A DNA stretch of 18,350 nucleotides from Alphaproteobacteria bacterium (GCA_030831135.1 JAURLR010000211.1:1-18350), one strand, 5' to 3'. Counted from the stretch's first letter, positions 7,362 to 14,788 are shown. Numbers and translations are program-made. The notes: generated from the sequence alone by a model not told the origin.

Positions 7362-8515
7362 TTGCCGCGCGCTGAAACGGGCCACAGGGTTTCGACCTTC
7401 CCGTTCCGGACCCCGACATACCAGTCATGGATATTCGCGGTCGGGTCGCAATGGCCGGGGACCAGCCGCAATTTGTCACCGACTTTCAGGGCGCCATTCG
7501 GATCGGTGATCACGCCGTGCTCATCGGAACAGCTGATATACGCGACATCATCGCGACCATGGACAACCGGCAGCCCGCTATCGACGGACTGGACTTTCAG
7601 GCCGGCGTCGACGACGGCCCGGTCGGCTTTCACATGGCTCATGACCTGGGTGAGAATGAAGAAGGCGTATTCCCATTCATTCACGTCGATCCGCTTGCCG
7701 TCCTTGTCCTTGATCCGGCCGTAATCGGCATCCATGAAGGCATAGGAGCCGCATTGAAGCTCAGTGTAGACGCCGGAATTGCTCTCGAAATGATAGGAGC
7801 CCGTGCCGCCGCCGGTCACGATTTCGGGTTCCAGCCCGGCCGCGGTCAGGCCGCTCACGATCTGCTTGACCTGTGCGATGGCGGCATCGAGTTTTTCTTC
7901 GCGCGCCGCGTAGCTGTCGAGATGCTGTGCTGAACCCAGATAGGCCTGAATACCGCTGTATTTCAGCCCTTCGGCGGCATCGATCGCCTTTGCAAGAGCG
8001 ATCACCTCTGCGGGCGTCGCCACGCCGCAGCGGCCCTGCCCGCAATCGATCTCGACAAGAACTTCGAGCTGCGTGCCGTGCTTGCGGGCGGCGGCGGCCA
8101 AATCGGAGACATTGTTGGCGTCGTCGACACAGACAATGACCCGCGCGCCCCGCTTTGGCAGTCGGGCGAGGCGGTCGATTTTCACCAGATCACAGACCTG
8201 ATTGGACACCAGCACATCCCGGATACCGCCGCGCACGAACACTTCGGCTTCCGAGGCTTTCTGGCAGCAGACCCCAACCGCACCACCGATGCGTTCCTGC
8301 AGTTTCGCGATATCGACTGATTTATGCATCTTGCCGTGCACGCGCAAATCCATCCCGTGCGCCTCGGCATAGTCGCCCATCTTGCGGATGTTGCGTTCCA
8401 GCGCGTCGAGATCAAGCACCAGACAGGGCGTCTGGATGTCGGCCTCATCCATGCCGGGCCGCGCCGGGATATCAAACCCAACTTCGAGCGCGTCTGGATT
8501 CACGGGTGGATTCAT
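7352..8515 (-). CDS. DSD1-family PLP enzyme, probable 3-hydroxy-D-aspartate aldolase (BhcC-like)
   Basis: This 387-residue fold-type III PLP enzyme has an N-terminal alanine-racemase-like barrel and a C-terminal D-serine dehydratase-like metal domain. The segments VGFDIPARPGMDEADIQTP, GKMHKSVD (Schiff-base Lys, about residue 62), ESNSGVYTELQCGSYAFMD, CSDEHG and PGHCDPTANIHDWYVG match, from memory, the Paracoccus 3-hydroxy-D-aspartate aldolase very closely along their length. The HCDPT motif supplies the metal-binding His355 and Asp357. That enzyme splits beta-hydroxyaspartate to glycine and glyoxylate; in the beta-hydroxyaspartate cycle it is called BhcC. None of the other cycle genes (bhcA, bhcB, bhcD) lies in the window, so this may be a stand-alone D-hydroxyamino acid aldolase. 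D-threonine aldolase is the main alternative. Confidence 0.85.
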   Translation of the reverse strand: MNPPVNPDALEVGFDIPARPGMDEADIQTPCLVLDLDALERNIRKMGDYAEAHGMDLRVHGKMHKSVDIAKLQERIGGAVGVCCQKASEAEVFVRGGIRDVLVSNQVCDLVKIDRLARLPKRGARVIVCVDDANNVSDLAAAARKHGTQLEVLVEIDCGQGRCGVATPAEVIALAKAIDAAEGLKYSGIQAYLGSAQHLDSYAAREEKLDAAIAQVKQIVSGLTAAGLEPEIVTGGGTGSYHFESNSGVYTELQCGSYAFMDADYGRIKDKDGKRIDVNEWEYAFFILTQVMSHVKADRAVVDAGLKVQSVDSGLPVVHGRDDVAYISCSDEHGVITDPNGALKVGDKLRLVPGHCDPTANIHDWYVGVRNGKVETLWPVSARGKAY

Positions 8516-8571
8516 CTGAATTCTCTCGATCCATAGCGAAGAAATATCCTCGCCACTTTTATCGGTGAAAC

Positions 8572-9135
8572 TTAAAGCGTCAAATCGACCGTATAACCCC
8601 TCCTCAAGCGGTCACCCTCGAATATGTCGATGTCGAAATAGCCTCGCTTCTCGCAGTCAAAATCGTGGTTGCCCGTGATATCGAACTTGCTGTCCGGCGC
8701 ACACAGATAGGCATCGTCTCCGCTCCACGTCGTCCCACTGTCGCTCTCGGCGTAGACGAGAAAGAACAACGGTACGTCGTCCACATTACCCGCCCGCCAA
8801 GACCAGAAGCCATCACATACACCGGATTCCAAGGTCCACCAGCCCCGCGAACGGAACTCATCCCCATCGGCGGGGCCAACATCGTTGGCAATTGCAACAT
8901 AGACTTTGTCGGGTGTGCGATTACAAACCATCAGACTGGCTGTTCGGCCATCGGATGACAGACTGCCGGGGGAGAAAAACTGCGCTTCGAGTTCATCAAG
9001 TTCGTCACACGCATCATCGTCGCCGAAGACACACGCACCTTCGAGAACCTCAATATATTCGAGGTCTTCGGGACTCTGACCATGGACGGATACGGTCAGG
9101 AAAACTAGCATCAGCACTGCAAAAACGTATGGCAC
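8572..9135 (-). CDS. Secreted DUF1036 family protein
   Basis: The mature part has the DUF1036 pattern: VCNRTPDKVYVAIAN, then RGWWTLESGVCDGF, FLVYAESDSGTTWSG, CAPDSKF and CEKRGYFDIDIFEGD. Paired cysteines suggest disulfides outside the cytoplasm. A hydrophobic stretch, VPYVFAVLMLVFLTVSVHG, looks like a signal peptide but lacks a basic N-region. The frame stays open back to an ATG at 9228, but that start overlaps the divergent CaiB-family gene. I prefer the GTG at 9135, preceded by GGGGGG about 8 bases upstream, which puts the start right before the hydrophobic stretch. The start remains uncertain. DUF1036 has no established biochemical role. Confidence 0.72.
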   Translation of the reverse strand: MPYVFAVLMLVFLTVSVHGQSPEDLEYIEVLEGACVFGDDDACDELDELEAQFFSPGSLSSDGRTASLMVCNRTPDKVYVAIANDVGPADGDEFRSRGWWTLESGVCDGFWSWRAGNVDDVPLFFLVYAESDSGTTWSGDDAYLCAPDSKFDITGNHDFDCEKRGYFDIDIFEGDRLRRGYTVDLTL

Positions 9136-9197
9136 CTGGTACGCCCCCCAATTCGTTTCCGACACACTGACAAAAATCCTACCGCAGGCAGTTTGAT

Positions 9198-10412
9198 ATG
9201 TCCTCCAACACATCACCGTTCGGTGCACTTGCCGGCCTCAAGGTCGTGGATCTGGCCCGGGTCCTGGGCGGTCCCTACTGCACCCAGATCCTGGCCGATC
9301 ACGGCGCCCATGTGATCAAGGTCGAACCGCCCCAGGGGGACGAGGTCCGCGACTGGGGGCCACCCTTCCATGAGGGCGATGCCTCCTATTTCGTCGGCCT
9401 GAACCGGAACAAGCGATCCATCGGGCTCGACCTGTCCAAGCCCGAGGGGCAGGCGGTCTTCATGCGCCTGCTCGAAGACGCCGATGTCCTGATCGACAAC
9501 TACAAGACCGGGACGCTGGAAAAATGGGGCATCGGTTACAAGGACACGCTGTCTCACAAGTTCCCGCGCCTGATCCATTGCCGCGTGTCGGGTTATGGCG
9601 CGGATGGTCCGCTGGGCGGGTTCCCCGGCTACGACGCCATCATTCAGGCAATGGCAGGCTGGTTCTCCATCAATGGTGGGACCGACAAGCAGCCCACCCG
9701 GGTAGGCATCGCGGCTGTCGATATGGGCACCGGACTCTATTCCTGCGTTGCCATCCTGATGGCGCTCTTCGAACGGCAGAATTCCGGCAAGGGGCAGTTC
9801 ATCGACATGACGCTTTACGATTGCGCCATCTCGCTGATGCATCCCCATATTCCCAATTACTACCTGTCGGGCGGGCAGGTGCCCGGCATCACCGGCAACC
9901 AGCATTCCAACATTGCCCCCTATGACAAGTTCCCGACAAAGACCGTCGAGGTGTTCATCGGGGCGGGCAACAACCGCGCCTATGCGCGCCTGTGCAACGA
10001 ACTCGGCCATCCCGAACTGATCGACGACCCGCGTTTTGCCAACAACTCCGAACGGGTGGCCAACCGGGCCGAACTGCGCGAAGCATTGCTGGCCGCCTTC
10101 GCGGCGGTCGACGGTGAAGAGCTCTGCATGAAACTGCTCGCCGCCGGCATTCCGGCCGGCCCGGTGCTCGACACCGGTCAGGTCATGAACGCCCCCCACA
10201 CGCAGCACCGGAACATGGCGGCCAAGCTCGACTGGTACGAAGGCGCGGGCACACCGATCAAGTTCAGCCGCACGCCCAGCGAGCTGCGCTCCACACCCCC
10301 GGCCTTCGGCGCACATGCCGATGAAATCCTGGCCGAACACGGCTATGACGCGGATGACATCAAGGCCCTGGCCGACACCGGTGCCCTCGTCCGCAAACGC
10401 CGCAAACTCTAA
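9198..10412 (+). CDS. CaiB/BaiF (class III) CoA-transferase
   Basis: This 404-residue protein has the length and motifs of class III CoA-transferases (formyl-CoA transferase, CaiB, BaiF), which move CoA between acids through an aspartyl-CoA intermediate. Visible are LAGLKVVDLARVLGGPYCTQ at about 11-30, GAHVIKVEPPQGDEVRDWGP, FVGLNRNKRSIGLDL at about 65-79, and VSGYGADGPLGGFPGYDAIIQAMAG at about 130-154. VGIAAVDMGTGLYS at about 169-182 contains the expected nucleophile, Asp175. A late GIPAGPVLD motif is also present. The next gene starts 24 bases downstream on the same strand, so the two are probably an operon. Substrates are unknown; candidates include the acids activated for the hydroxylase/dehydrogenase block. 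Confidence 0.95.
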   Translation: MSSNTSPFGALAGLKVVDLARVLGGPYCTQILADHGAHVIKVEPPQGDEVRDWGPPFHEGDASYFVGLNRNKRSIGLDLSKPEGQAVFMRLLEDADVLIDNYKTGTLEKWGIGYKDTLSHKFPRLIHCRVSGYGADGPLGGFPGYDAIIQAMAGWFSINGGTDKQPTRVGIAAVDMGTGLYSCVAILMALFERQNSGKGQFIDMTLYDCAISLMHPHIPNYYLSGGQVPGITGNQHSNIAPYDKFPTKTVEVFIGAGNNRAYARLCNELGHPELIDDPRFANNSERVANRAELREALLAAFAAVDGEELCMKLLAAGIPAGPVLDTGQVMNAPHTQHRNMAAKLDWYEGAGTPIKFSRTPSELRSTPPAFGAHADEILAEHGYDADDIKALADTGALVRKRRKL

Positions 10413-10436
10413 GTCCGAACCACGAAAGAACACATC

Positions 10437-11303
10437 ATGCGCTTTTCCGAACGCCGCAAGAATTTCCGCGCCATCCTGAACGGGGACCGCTGCATACATC
10501 CCGGCTCCGTCGCCGACCCGATGACCGCAAGGGTCACACAGGACGCCGGCTTCGAGATCGGGATTTTTGCCGGCTCGGTCGCCTCCATGGCCGTATTGGC
10601 CGCACCGGATCTGATTGTCCTGACCCTGTCGGAATTCGCCGATCAGGCCCGCCGCATCAGCCGGGCCTGTGATCTGCCGCTGCTGGTGGATGCCGACCAT
10701 GGCTACGGCAACGCGCTGAATGTGCGGCGTACGGTCGAGGAACTGGAGATGGCCGGAGTCGCCGCGTTGTCCATCGAGGATACCGTCCTGCCCAACCCCT
10801 ATGGCTCGGGCGGCAAGGCCAGCCTGATCTCACTGGAGGAAGGGATCGGCAAGATGAAAGCCGCGCTTGACGCGCGCACCGACCCGGATCTGGCGATTGC
10901 GGGCCGGACCAGCGCGGCCGGAATCGCCGGTGTGGACGAGGCCATCCGGCGCGCCACCGCTTACGAGACAGCCGGCGTGGATGCGCTTTTTCTGGTGGGC
11001 GTGAAGAACCGGGAAGACCTGGAAACCATCGCAGCGGAACTCACGGCCCCGATCATTCTCGGCAGCGCCTCACGCGAGATGATGGACCGGGACTGGCTCG
11101 CCACGCTTGGTGTGAAAATCTGCCTGCAGGGCCACAAGGTTCACGCAGCGGCACTGCAGGCCTTCATGACCGCCCAGACGGCGCTGGCAAACGGCACCCA
11201 TCCTGATGATCTGGAGAATGTGGCCTCGGGCGGCACCATGAAAAAATTCATGCGCGACGATGCCTACGACGCCTGGACAAACGCGTTTCTGGAAGACGAC
11301 TAG
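10437..11303 (+). CDS. Isocitrate lyase/PEP mutase superfamily protein, oxaloacetate decarboxylase-like
   Basis: This 288-residue protein resembles the Pseudomonas oxaloacetate decarboxylase PA4872 along its whole length. Shared features are GSVASMAVLAAPDL (about 46-59), LTLSEFADQA, the metal-site DADHGYGNALNV (Asp85 and Asp87), the SIEDTVLP helix, and a late GHKVHAAALQA whose His233 matches the catalytic-region His. The segment PIILGSASREMMD stands where PA4872 has PLMLVTYGNPQLRD, so its active-site Tyr appears to be missing. The superfamily also holds 2,3-dimethylmalate lyase and other C-C lyases, so the substrate should be treated as open. Downstream lies a palindromic repeat and then a convergent GH3-type gene. 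Pairing with a CoA-transferase suggests a C-C cleavage or decarboxylation step in organic acid breakdown. Confidence 0.85.
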   Translation: MRFSERRKNFRAILNGDRCIHPGSVADPMTARVTQDAGFEIGIFAGSVASMAVLAAPDLIVLTLSEFADQARRISRACDLPLLVDADHGYGNALNVRRTVEELEMAGVAALSIEDTVLPNPYGSGGKASLISLEEGIGKMKAALDARTDPDLAIAGRTSAAGIAGVDEAIRRATAYETAGVDALFLVGVKNREDLETIAAELTAPIILGSASREMMDRDWLATLGVKICLQGHKVHAAALQAFMTAQTALANGTHPDDLENVASGGTMKKFMRDDAYDAWTNAFLEDD

Positions 11304-11317
11304 CCTGTTCCGTTTTT

Positions 11318-11401
11318 CGTCATGCCCGGACTTGATCCGGGCATCTTGCCAAAGCCACGCGCCAAGGAGACGAGATGCGCGGATCAAGTCCGCGCATGAC
11401 G
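11318..11401. repeat. Palindromic repeat, CGTCATGCCCGGACTTGATCC family; probable bidirectional terminator
   Basis: The left arm is CGTCATGCCCGGACTTGATCC, continuing GGGCATC. The right arm, read on the minus strand, is CGTCATGCGCGGACTTGATC, continuing CGCGCATC. Each arm forms its own strong hairpin with a 5-base loop, and the arms differ by paired changes that keep those hairpins intact. The element starts 15 bases after the stop of the decarboxylase-like gene and lies between convergent genes, after a TTTTT at 11313-11317, so it may stop transcription from both sides. Confidence 0.85.
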
Positions 11402-11431
11402 GTATCCAGAAAAAGTAGCCCCCTACGCCGC

Positions 11432-11443
11432 CGTCATTGCGAG
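11432..11443. repeat. Half-copy of CGTCATTGCGAG repeat
   Basis: CGTCATTGCGAG is identical to the terminus of the repeat at 1739-1827 but has no partner arm here. It ends 5 bases short of the GH3-type stop codon at 11449-11451. It is probably a remnant, the rest having been lost or replaced. Confidence 0.55.
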
Positions 11444-11448
11444 GCGCG

Positions 11449-12981
11449 CTAGCTGTACTCCGCCACGAAACTTCGTAACCCCGCGAACAAGTCCGCATCA
11501 TTGATGATGCGTGGCACCTTGTGCTGGCCGCCCAACTGGCCGCGCGACTTCATCCAGGCCGCAAAGGTACCCGGCGGGACGGCGATGGCTTCGGGCGCAC
11601 GCATGCCGAAGCCGCCCGAACGGTGGGCTTCGTAATCTTCATTGGTCCTGGAAAGTGCCGCGTCCACGGTTTTCACGAAATGGGTGACACGCGCGTCGGA
11701 GGGCGGCGCGTTGGAAAACTCCACGATGAACAGATGGCCGCCGCGGTTGTCATCCCCATCGGCATGGACCGCCCCCACGGACCAATCCGTGATTTCGGCC
11801 CCGATGGATGACGCGCCGTCGCGTATCGCGGCTTCCAGCTCGCTGGCAATCAGATGCTCCCCGAAAGCCGACAGCATGTAGCTGGTACGGCCTGTGATCT
11901 TCACACGCAGCGGTGAGAGACTGACAAACTCCACCGTGTCGCCGACCACAGAGGACCAGAGGCCGGCACAGGTGCTCAGGACAATCGCATAATTGATCCC
12001 GGTCTGGACGGTGCCCGCCCAGTGGCGTGTGGGACGATCCGCATCCAGTTCATCGAGCGGAACAAATTCATAGAACAGGCCATTGTCGAGAATCAGGCGC
12101 AGGCCATCCTCCGGCCCGGCATCGGCAACCGCGATAAAGCCCTCGCTTGCCGGATAGACCTCACGCAGCTCGGCAGGGGTTGCCGATATCAGGCGTTCGA
12201 AACGTTCGCGGTAGGGTTTGAAATCGACCCCGCCATGGATCAGCAGTTCAAGTCTGGGAAAGTATTTGGAGAGTTCCGGGCGGCTGTCGCCATGGGCCTG
12301 CGCAAGCTGGTCGAACAACAGGAGCAGCCAGGACGGCGTGCCGCCGATCAGGCGAATATCCTCACCCTCGATCGCCGCGACCAGAGCGGCCATTTTTTCT
12401 TCCCAGTCGGTGATTTGCAACAGTGCCGGGGGCGGGAACGCGCGACCCCGAAACCACCAGGGCAGGTTCGCCGACATGATCCCCGACAGATCACCACTTT
12501 GTATGCCCCTGGCCTCCGGCACCAACGCCGTACTGCCCCCCAGCATGAAGGACTTGCCCCCCAGAACCCGGCTGTCGGGCCGGTTGCCGAGATGGTGACA
12601 CATCAAATCGAGACTGGCCGCTGTGTTGGACGCGATCATCTCATGAGTACAGGGAATATATTTGGTCCGGCCCGTCGTGGTCCCGGATGTGACCGCGAAG
12701 AACGGCACGGCAGACGGCCAGCTGACGCCCCGCAGATCGGGAAACGCCTTTTTCCAGTACCTCTCGTTGAAATCCTCGTAGCGGCGCAGGGGAACCCGTT
12801 TCTGAAACCCGGTCACGCTGCGGATATCGCTGAAATCATGGTCGCGCCCGAAACGGGTCCGGGCAGCCCGCCCGACAAGACCGAGAAGCAGCCGCTGCTG
12901 GACGTTGACCGCGTCCATCTGCGCCAGCTTCCGAAGGCGCCGGCGCGCATAGAGGCGCAGCAAGGGCGTGGCATTCAGCAT
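11449..12981 (-). CDS. GH3-family adenylating enzyme (acyl acid-amido synthetase-like)
   Basis: This 510-residue member of the bacterial branch of the GH3 (auxin-responsive promoter) family belongs to the ANL adenylating superfamily. Such enzymes activate a carboxylic acid as acyl-AMP and may join it to an amine. The ATP motif TSGTTTGRTKYIP lies at about residues 99-111, followed by a YPASEGF motif mid-protein, a FGEHL motif, and a C-terminal GQHKVPRI. I place the start at the ATG 12981, because AAAGGTGAT 7 bases upstream is a good extended Shine-Dalgarno sequence and homologues begin M-x-(N/D)-ATPLLR. A GTG at 12993 and ATG at 12990 would sit inside that site. The bacterial substrates are poorly known. 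The gene is 33 bp downstream of a penicillin acylase remnant on the same strand. Confidence 0.88.
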   Translation of the reverse strand: MLNATPLLRLYARRRLRKLAQMDAVNVQQRLLLGLVGRAARTRFGRDHDFSDIRSVTGFQKRVPLRRYEDFNERYWKKAFPDLRGVSWPSAVPFFAVTSGTTTGRTKYIPCTHEMIASNTAASLDLMCHHLGNRPDSRVLGGKSFMLGGSTALVPEARGIQSGDLSGIMSANLPWWFRGRAFPPPALLQITDWEEKMAALVAAIEGEDIRLIGGTPSWLLLLFDQLAQAHGDSRPELSKYFPRLELLIHGGVDFKPYRERFERLISATPAELREVYPASEGFIAVADAGPEDGLRLILDNGLFYEFVPLDELDADRPTRHWAGTVQTGINYAIVLSTCAGLWSSVVGDTVEFVSLSPLRVKITGRTSYMLSAFGEHLIASELEAAIRDGASSIGAEITDWSVGAVHADGDDNRGGHLFIVEFSNAPPSDARVTHFVKTVDAALSRTNEDYEAHRSGGFGMRAPEAIAVPPGTFAAWMKSRGQLGGQHKVPRIINDADLFAGLRSFVAEYS

Positions 12982-12988
12982 CCGGGGC

Positions 12989-12997
12989 ATCACCTTT
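12989..12997 (-). promoter_or_regulatory. Ribosome binding site deciding the GH3-type start
   Basis: AAAGGTGAT on the minus strand can pair with the 16S rRNA tail and is spaced 7 bases from the ATG at 12981. Starting at 12993 or 12990 would place the start codon inside this site. Confidence 0.6.
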
Positions 12998-13014
12998 CGG
13001 GATGAAAGCAGTCT

Positions 13015-13374
13015 CTAGGGCCGCAACTCCATCTTGTGTCGGAACGCGCGCTCCACCGTCTCAACCCTGAGCGGCACCTGAACATAATCGCCACGCAGCC
13101 AGAAATCGAACTGATCTATGAAATTCGCGCTGTTGAGCCAGCCATCCTGTCCGCCGAGCAGGGTGAACCAGTTGGCATCCGGATCGGACATGTCCGAGAT
13201 ATGCCGGGACTGGGACCCGAACCGGGTCGGATGACGTTCGTCGGTGTCGCTGTGGGCGGTCTTCATCAGTGTGGTGGAACTGCCACTGATGGGCACATCG
13301 CCGAAGACATATTTGTCACCGATGACCGGGATAAAACTCAGCGGATGCCGCAGTCCGAGTCGGGCTGAACGTCT
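13015..13374 (-). pseudogene. C-terminal remnant of a penicillin acylase family protein
   Basis: The reading frame from 13374 down to the TAG at 13015 encodes the C-terminal end of a penicillin amidase/acylase beta chain. Diagnostic stretches are HPLSFIPVIGDKYVFGD, SRHISDMSDPDANWFTL, GGQDGWLNSANF and FWLRGDYVQVPL. Family members are several hundred residues long and start with a signal peptide, an alpha chain and a nucleophilic Ser at the beta chain. All of that is absent: two in-frame TGA codons stand just upstream (13377-13375 and 13383-13381), and homology stops at about 13355. The only plausible start, a GTG at 13296, would give 93 residues with no catalytic site. No function is expected. 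Confidence 0.8.
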
Positions 13375-13520
13375 TCATAATCAATTCGATGGCGAAGAAC
13401 GTTCCCATGATCGAGACCTTCAAGGGGGTCATCCCCTTCTTCGCCTCGGACATCGTGCGGGTTGCGATCCTGATCCTGTTCCCGTCGATCACGCTGATCC
13501 TGCCCCGATTGCTGGCCTAA
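13359..13520 (+). pseudogene. C-terminal remnant of a TRAP transporter large permease (DctM-like)
   Basis: The plus-strand frame ending in TAA at 13518-13520 encodes VGLNVFIINSMAKNVPMIET, then a FKGVIPFFASDIVRVAILI segment ending in PRLLA. This is the typical last-helix end of DctM/TRAP large permeases, in which the preceding residues are usually TPPVGLNVF. Here the homology starts abruptly at the Val; the codons before it do not encode the expected prolines. Only about 53 of roughly 430 residues remain, with no start codon or ribosome binding site in place, and no DctP or DctQ gene is nearby. It is too short to be found by ordinary gene calling. Confidence 0.75.
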
Positions 13521-13554
13521 CGGGCTTCCGCAAGGCATACCCCCTGGCGGCACA

Positions 13555-13582
13555 TTGATGTATAAAACATGCAACCTATATC
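13555..13582 (+). promoter_or_regulatory. Candidate promoter of the gentisate dioxygenase-like gene
   Basis: TTGATG (13555-13560) and TATATC (13577-13582) are separated by 16 bases in the 107-bp gap before the bicupin gene, an AT-richer patch in GC-rich surroundings. The spacer contains ATGT-ATAAA-ACAT, a small inverted repeat that could be a regulator half-site pair. Confidence 0.35.
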
Positions 13583-13627
13583 CGTGCTGCGCCCTGTGAT
13601 CGCAGCCCGATCTTTGGAGAAATCAAT

Positions 13628-14674
13628 ATGACCATCGTTGCAGACGTCCGCCCCGACCTGATGCCCTATTACCGGGATGATTGCGATCCGAAGAATCTCG
13701 CGCCCCTGTGGGAAGTGCTGCACACCTTCGCGCGCAAGACGCCCAAAAGCGCCTGTCAGCCCTATATCTGGCACTACAACGAAATCCGCGACACGCTGAT
13801 GAAGTCGGCCGATCTGATCACCGCGGAACAGGCCGAACGCCGGGTGCTGATCCTCGAGAACCCGGGGATGCGCGGGCGCTACCGCGTGACGACCTCGCTG
13901 TTTGCGGGCCTGCAGCTGATCATGCCGGGCGAGATCGCGCCGGCCCATCGCCACACCCAGGCCGCACTGCGCTTCATCGTGGAAGGCTCAGGCGCCTACA
14001 CGGCCGTCGATGGTGAAAAGACCATCATGGAAGAAGGTGATTTCGTCATCACCCCGTCCTGGACCTGGCACGATCACGGCAACGAAACCGACACCCCGAT
14101 GGTCTGGCTCGACGGGCTGGATGTGCCGCTGGTCGAGACTCTCGACACGACCTTTGCCGAGCCCTATCCCGAACCGACCCACCCGACATCGCGGCCCGCC
14201 GGCGACACCCTTGCGCGCTACGGCATGGGCCTCGCCCCTGTGGACCACGAGCCCCAGACCGCGAACTCACCGATCTTCAACTATCCCTATAGCCGTACCC
14301 GCGAAGCGCTGGAAACCATGCGCAAGGCCGAGGAATGGGATCCGTGCCACGGCCTGAAGCTGCGCTATGTGAACCCCGACAACGGCAAGTCGGCCATGCC
14401 GACGCTGGGCACCTTCATGCAGCTTCTGCCCAAGGGTTTCGAGACAGCGACCTATCAGAGCACGGATGCGACCGTCTTCAGTGTCGTCGAGGGTTCGGGC
14501 AAGTCGATCATCGGCGATGAAACCTTCGAATGGTCCAAGCGGGACCATTTCGTGGTGCCCTGCTGGGCGCCCCAGAAGCACATCGCCAACGAGGACGCGG
14601 TCCTGTTCAGCTTCTCCGACCGCCCGGTCCAGCAGACCCTCGGCCTGTGGCGCGAGAACCGCGGCAACGCCTGA
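13628..14674 (+). CDS. Gentisate 1,2-dioxygenase-like bicupin
   Basis: This 348-residue bicupin ring-cleavage dioxygenase is of the gentisate/1-hydroxy-2-naphthoate/salicylate 1,2-dioxygenase family. The enzyme uses Fe(II) to open gentisate between C1 and C2 to maleylpyruvate. The N-terminal cupin carries [16 protein letters not shown] (His107 and His109) and TWHDHGN (His148), which make up the iron site. The C-terminal cupin ([12 protein letters not shown], then FVVPCWAPQ) has lost its metal histidines, as is usual in the family. GGAG sits 8 bases before the ATG. No maleylpyruvate isomerase or fumarylpyruvate hydrolase gene is in the window, so the lower pathway must be elsewhere. The gene appears to be its own transcription unit, between a truncation scar and a toxin-antitoxin pair. 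Confidence 0.9.
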   Translation: MTIVADVRPDLMPYYRDDCDPKNLAPLWEVLHTFARKTPKSACQPYIWHYNEIRDTLMKSADLITAEQAERRVLILENPGMRGRYRVTTSLFAGLQLIMPGEIAPAHRHTQAALRFIVEGSGAYTAVDGEKTIMEEGDFVITPSWTWHDHGNETDTPMVWLDGLDVPLVETLDTTFAEPYPEPTHPTSRPAGDTLARYGMGLAPVDHEPQTANSPIFNYPYSRTREALETMRKAEEWDPCHGLKLRYVNPDNGKSAMPTLGTFMQLLPKGFETATYQSTDATVFSVVEGSGKSIIGDETFEWSKRDHFVVPCWAPQKHIANEDAVLFSFSDRPVQQTLGLWRENRGNA

Positions 14675-14732
14675 GTGGGCTGACGGGGATTGTCGGTCAA
14701 AACGCCGTATCCCCGGCAAATCCGGGCTGCCC

Positions 14733-14762
14733 TTGATTTCATGAGTTATCAGGACTTAATAT
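14733..14762 (+). promoter_or_regulatory. Candidate promoter of the mntA-hepT pair
   Basis: TTGATT (14733-14738) and TAATAT (14757-14762) are separated by 18 bases. The predicted transcription start, about 14769, falls within the perfect inverted repeat at 14762-14776, so a bound repressor would block initiation. Confidence 0.45.
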
Positions 14763-14776
14763 GTGAGTAACTCACA
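14762..14776. promoter_or_regulatory. Operator candidate: perfect 7-bp inverted repeat upstream of mntA
   Basis: TGTGAGT-A-ACTCACA is a perfect inverted repeat with a 1-base centre. It overlaps the predicted -10 and transcription start of the toxin-antitoxin genes. Related pieces lie nearby: TAATATGT recurs at 14757 and 14780, 23 bases apart; a further CTCAC half-site lies at 14792-14796; and ATGAGTTA at about 14741 is the reverse complement of TAACTCAT. The cluster is typical of autoregulated antitoxin operators. Confidence 0.55.
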
Positions 14777-14788
14777 AGGTAATATGTT

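Noticed and set aside
9213..10700. Long minus-strand open frame (495 codons) opposite the CaiB-type and decarboxylase-like genes
   Set aside because: It is a shadow of two genes whose products carry clear family motifs; its translation shows no family features.
13015..13296. A functional 93-residue protein starting at GTG 13296
   Set aside because: The whole product is the C-terminal tail of a penicillin acylase without its nucleophile or signal peptide, and no ribosome binding site is evident.
14700..14726. CCCGG-CAAAT-CCGGG hairpin as terminator of the gentisate dioxygenase gene
   Set aside because: The stem is only 5 bp and no T-run follows, so it is too weak to list as a feature.
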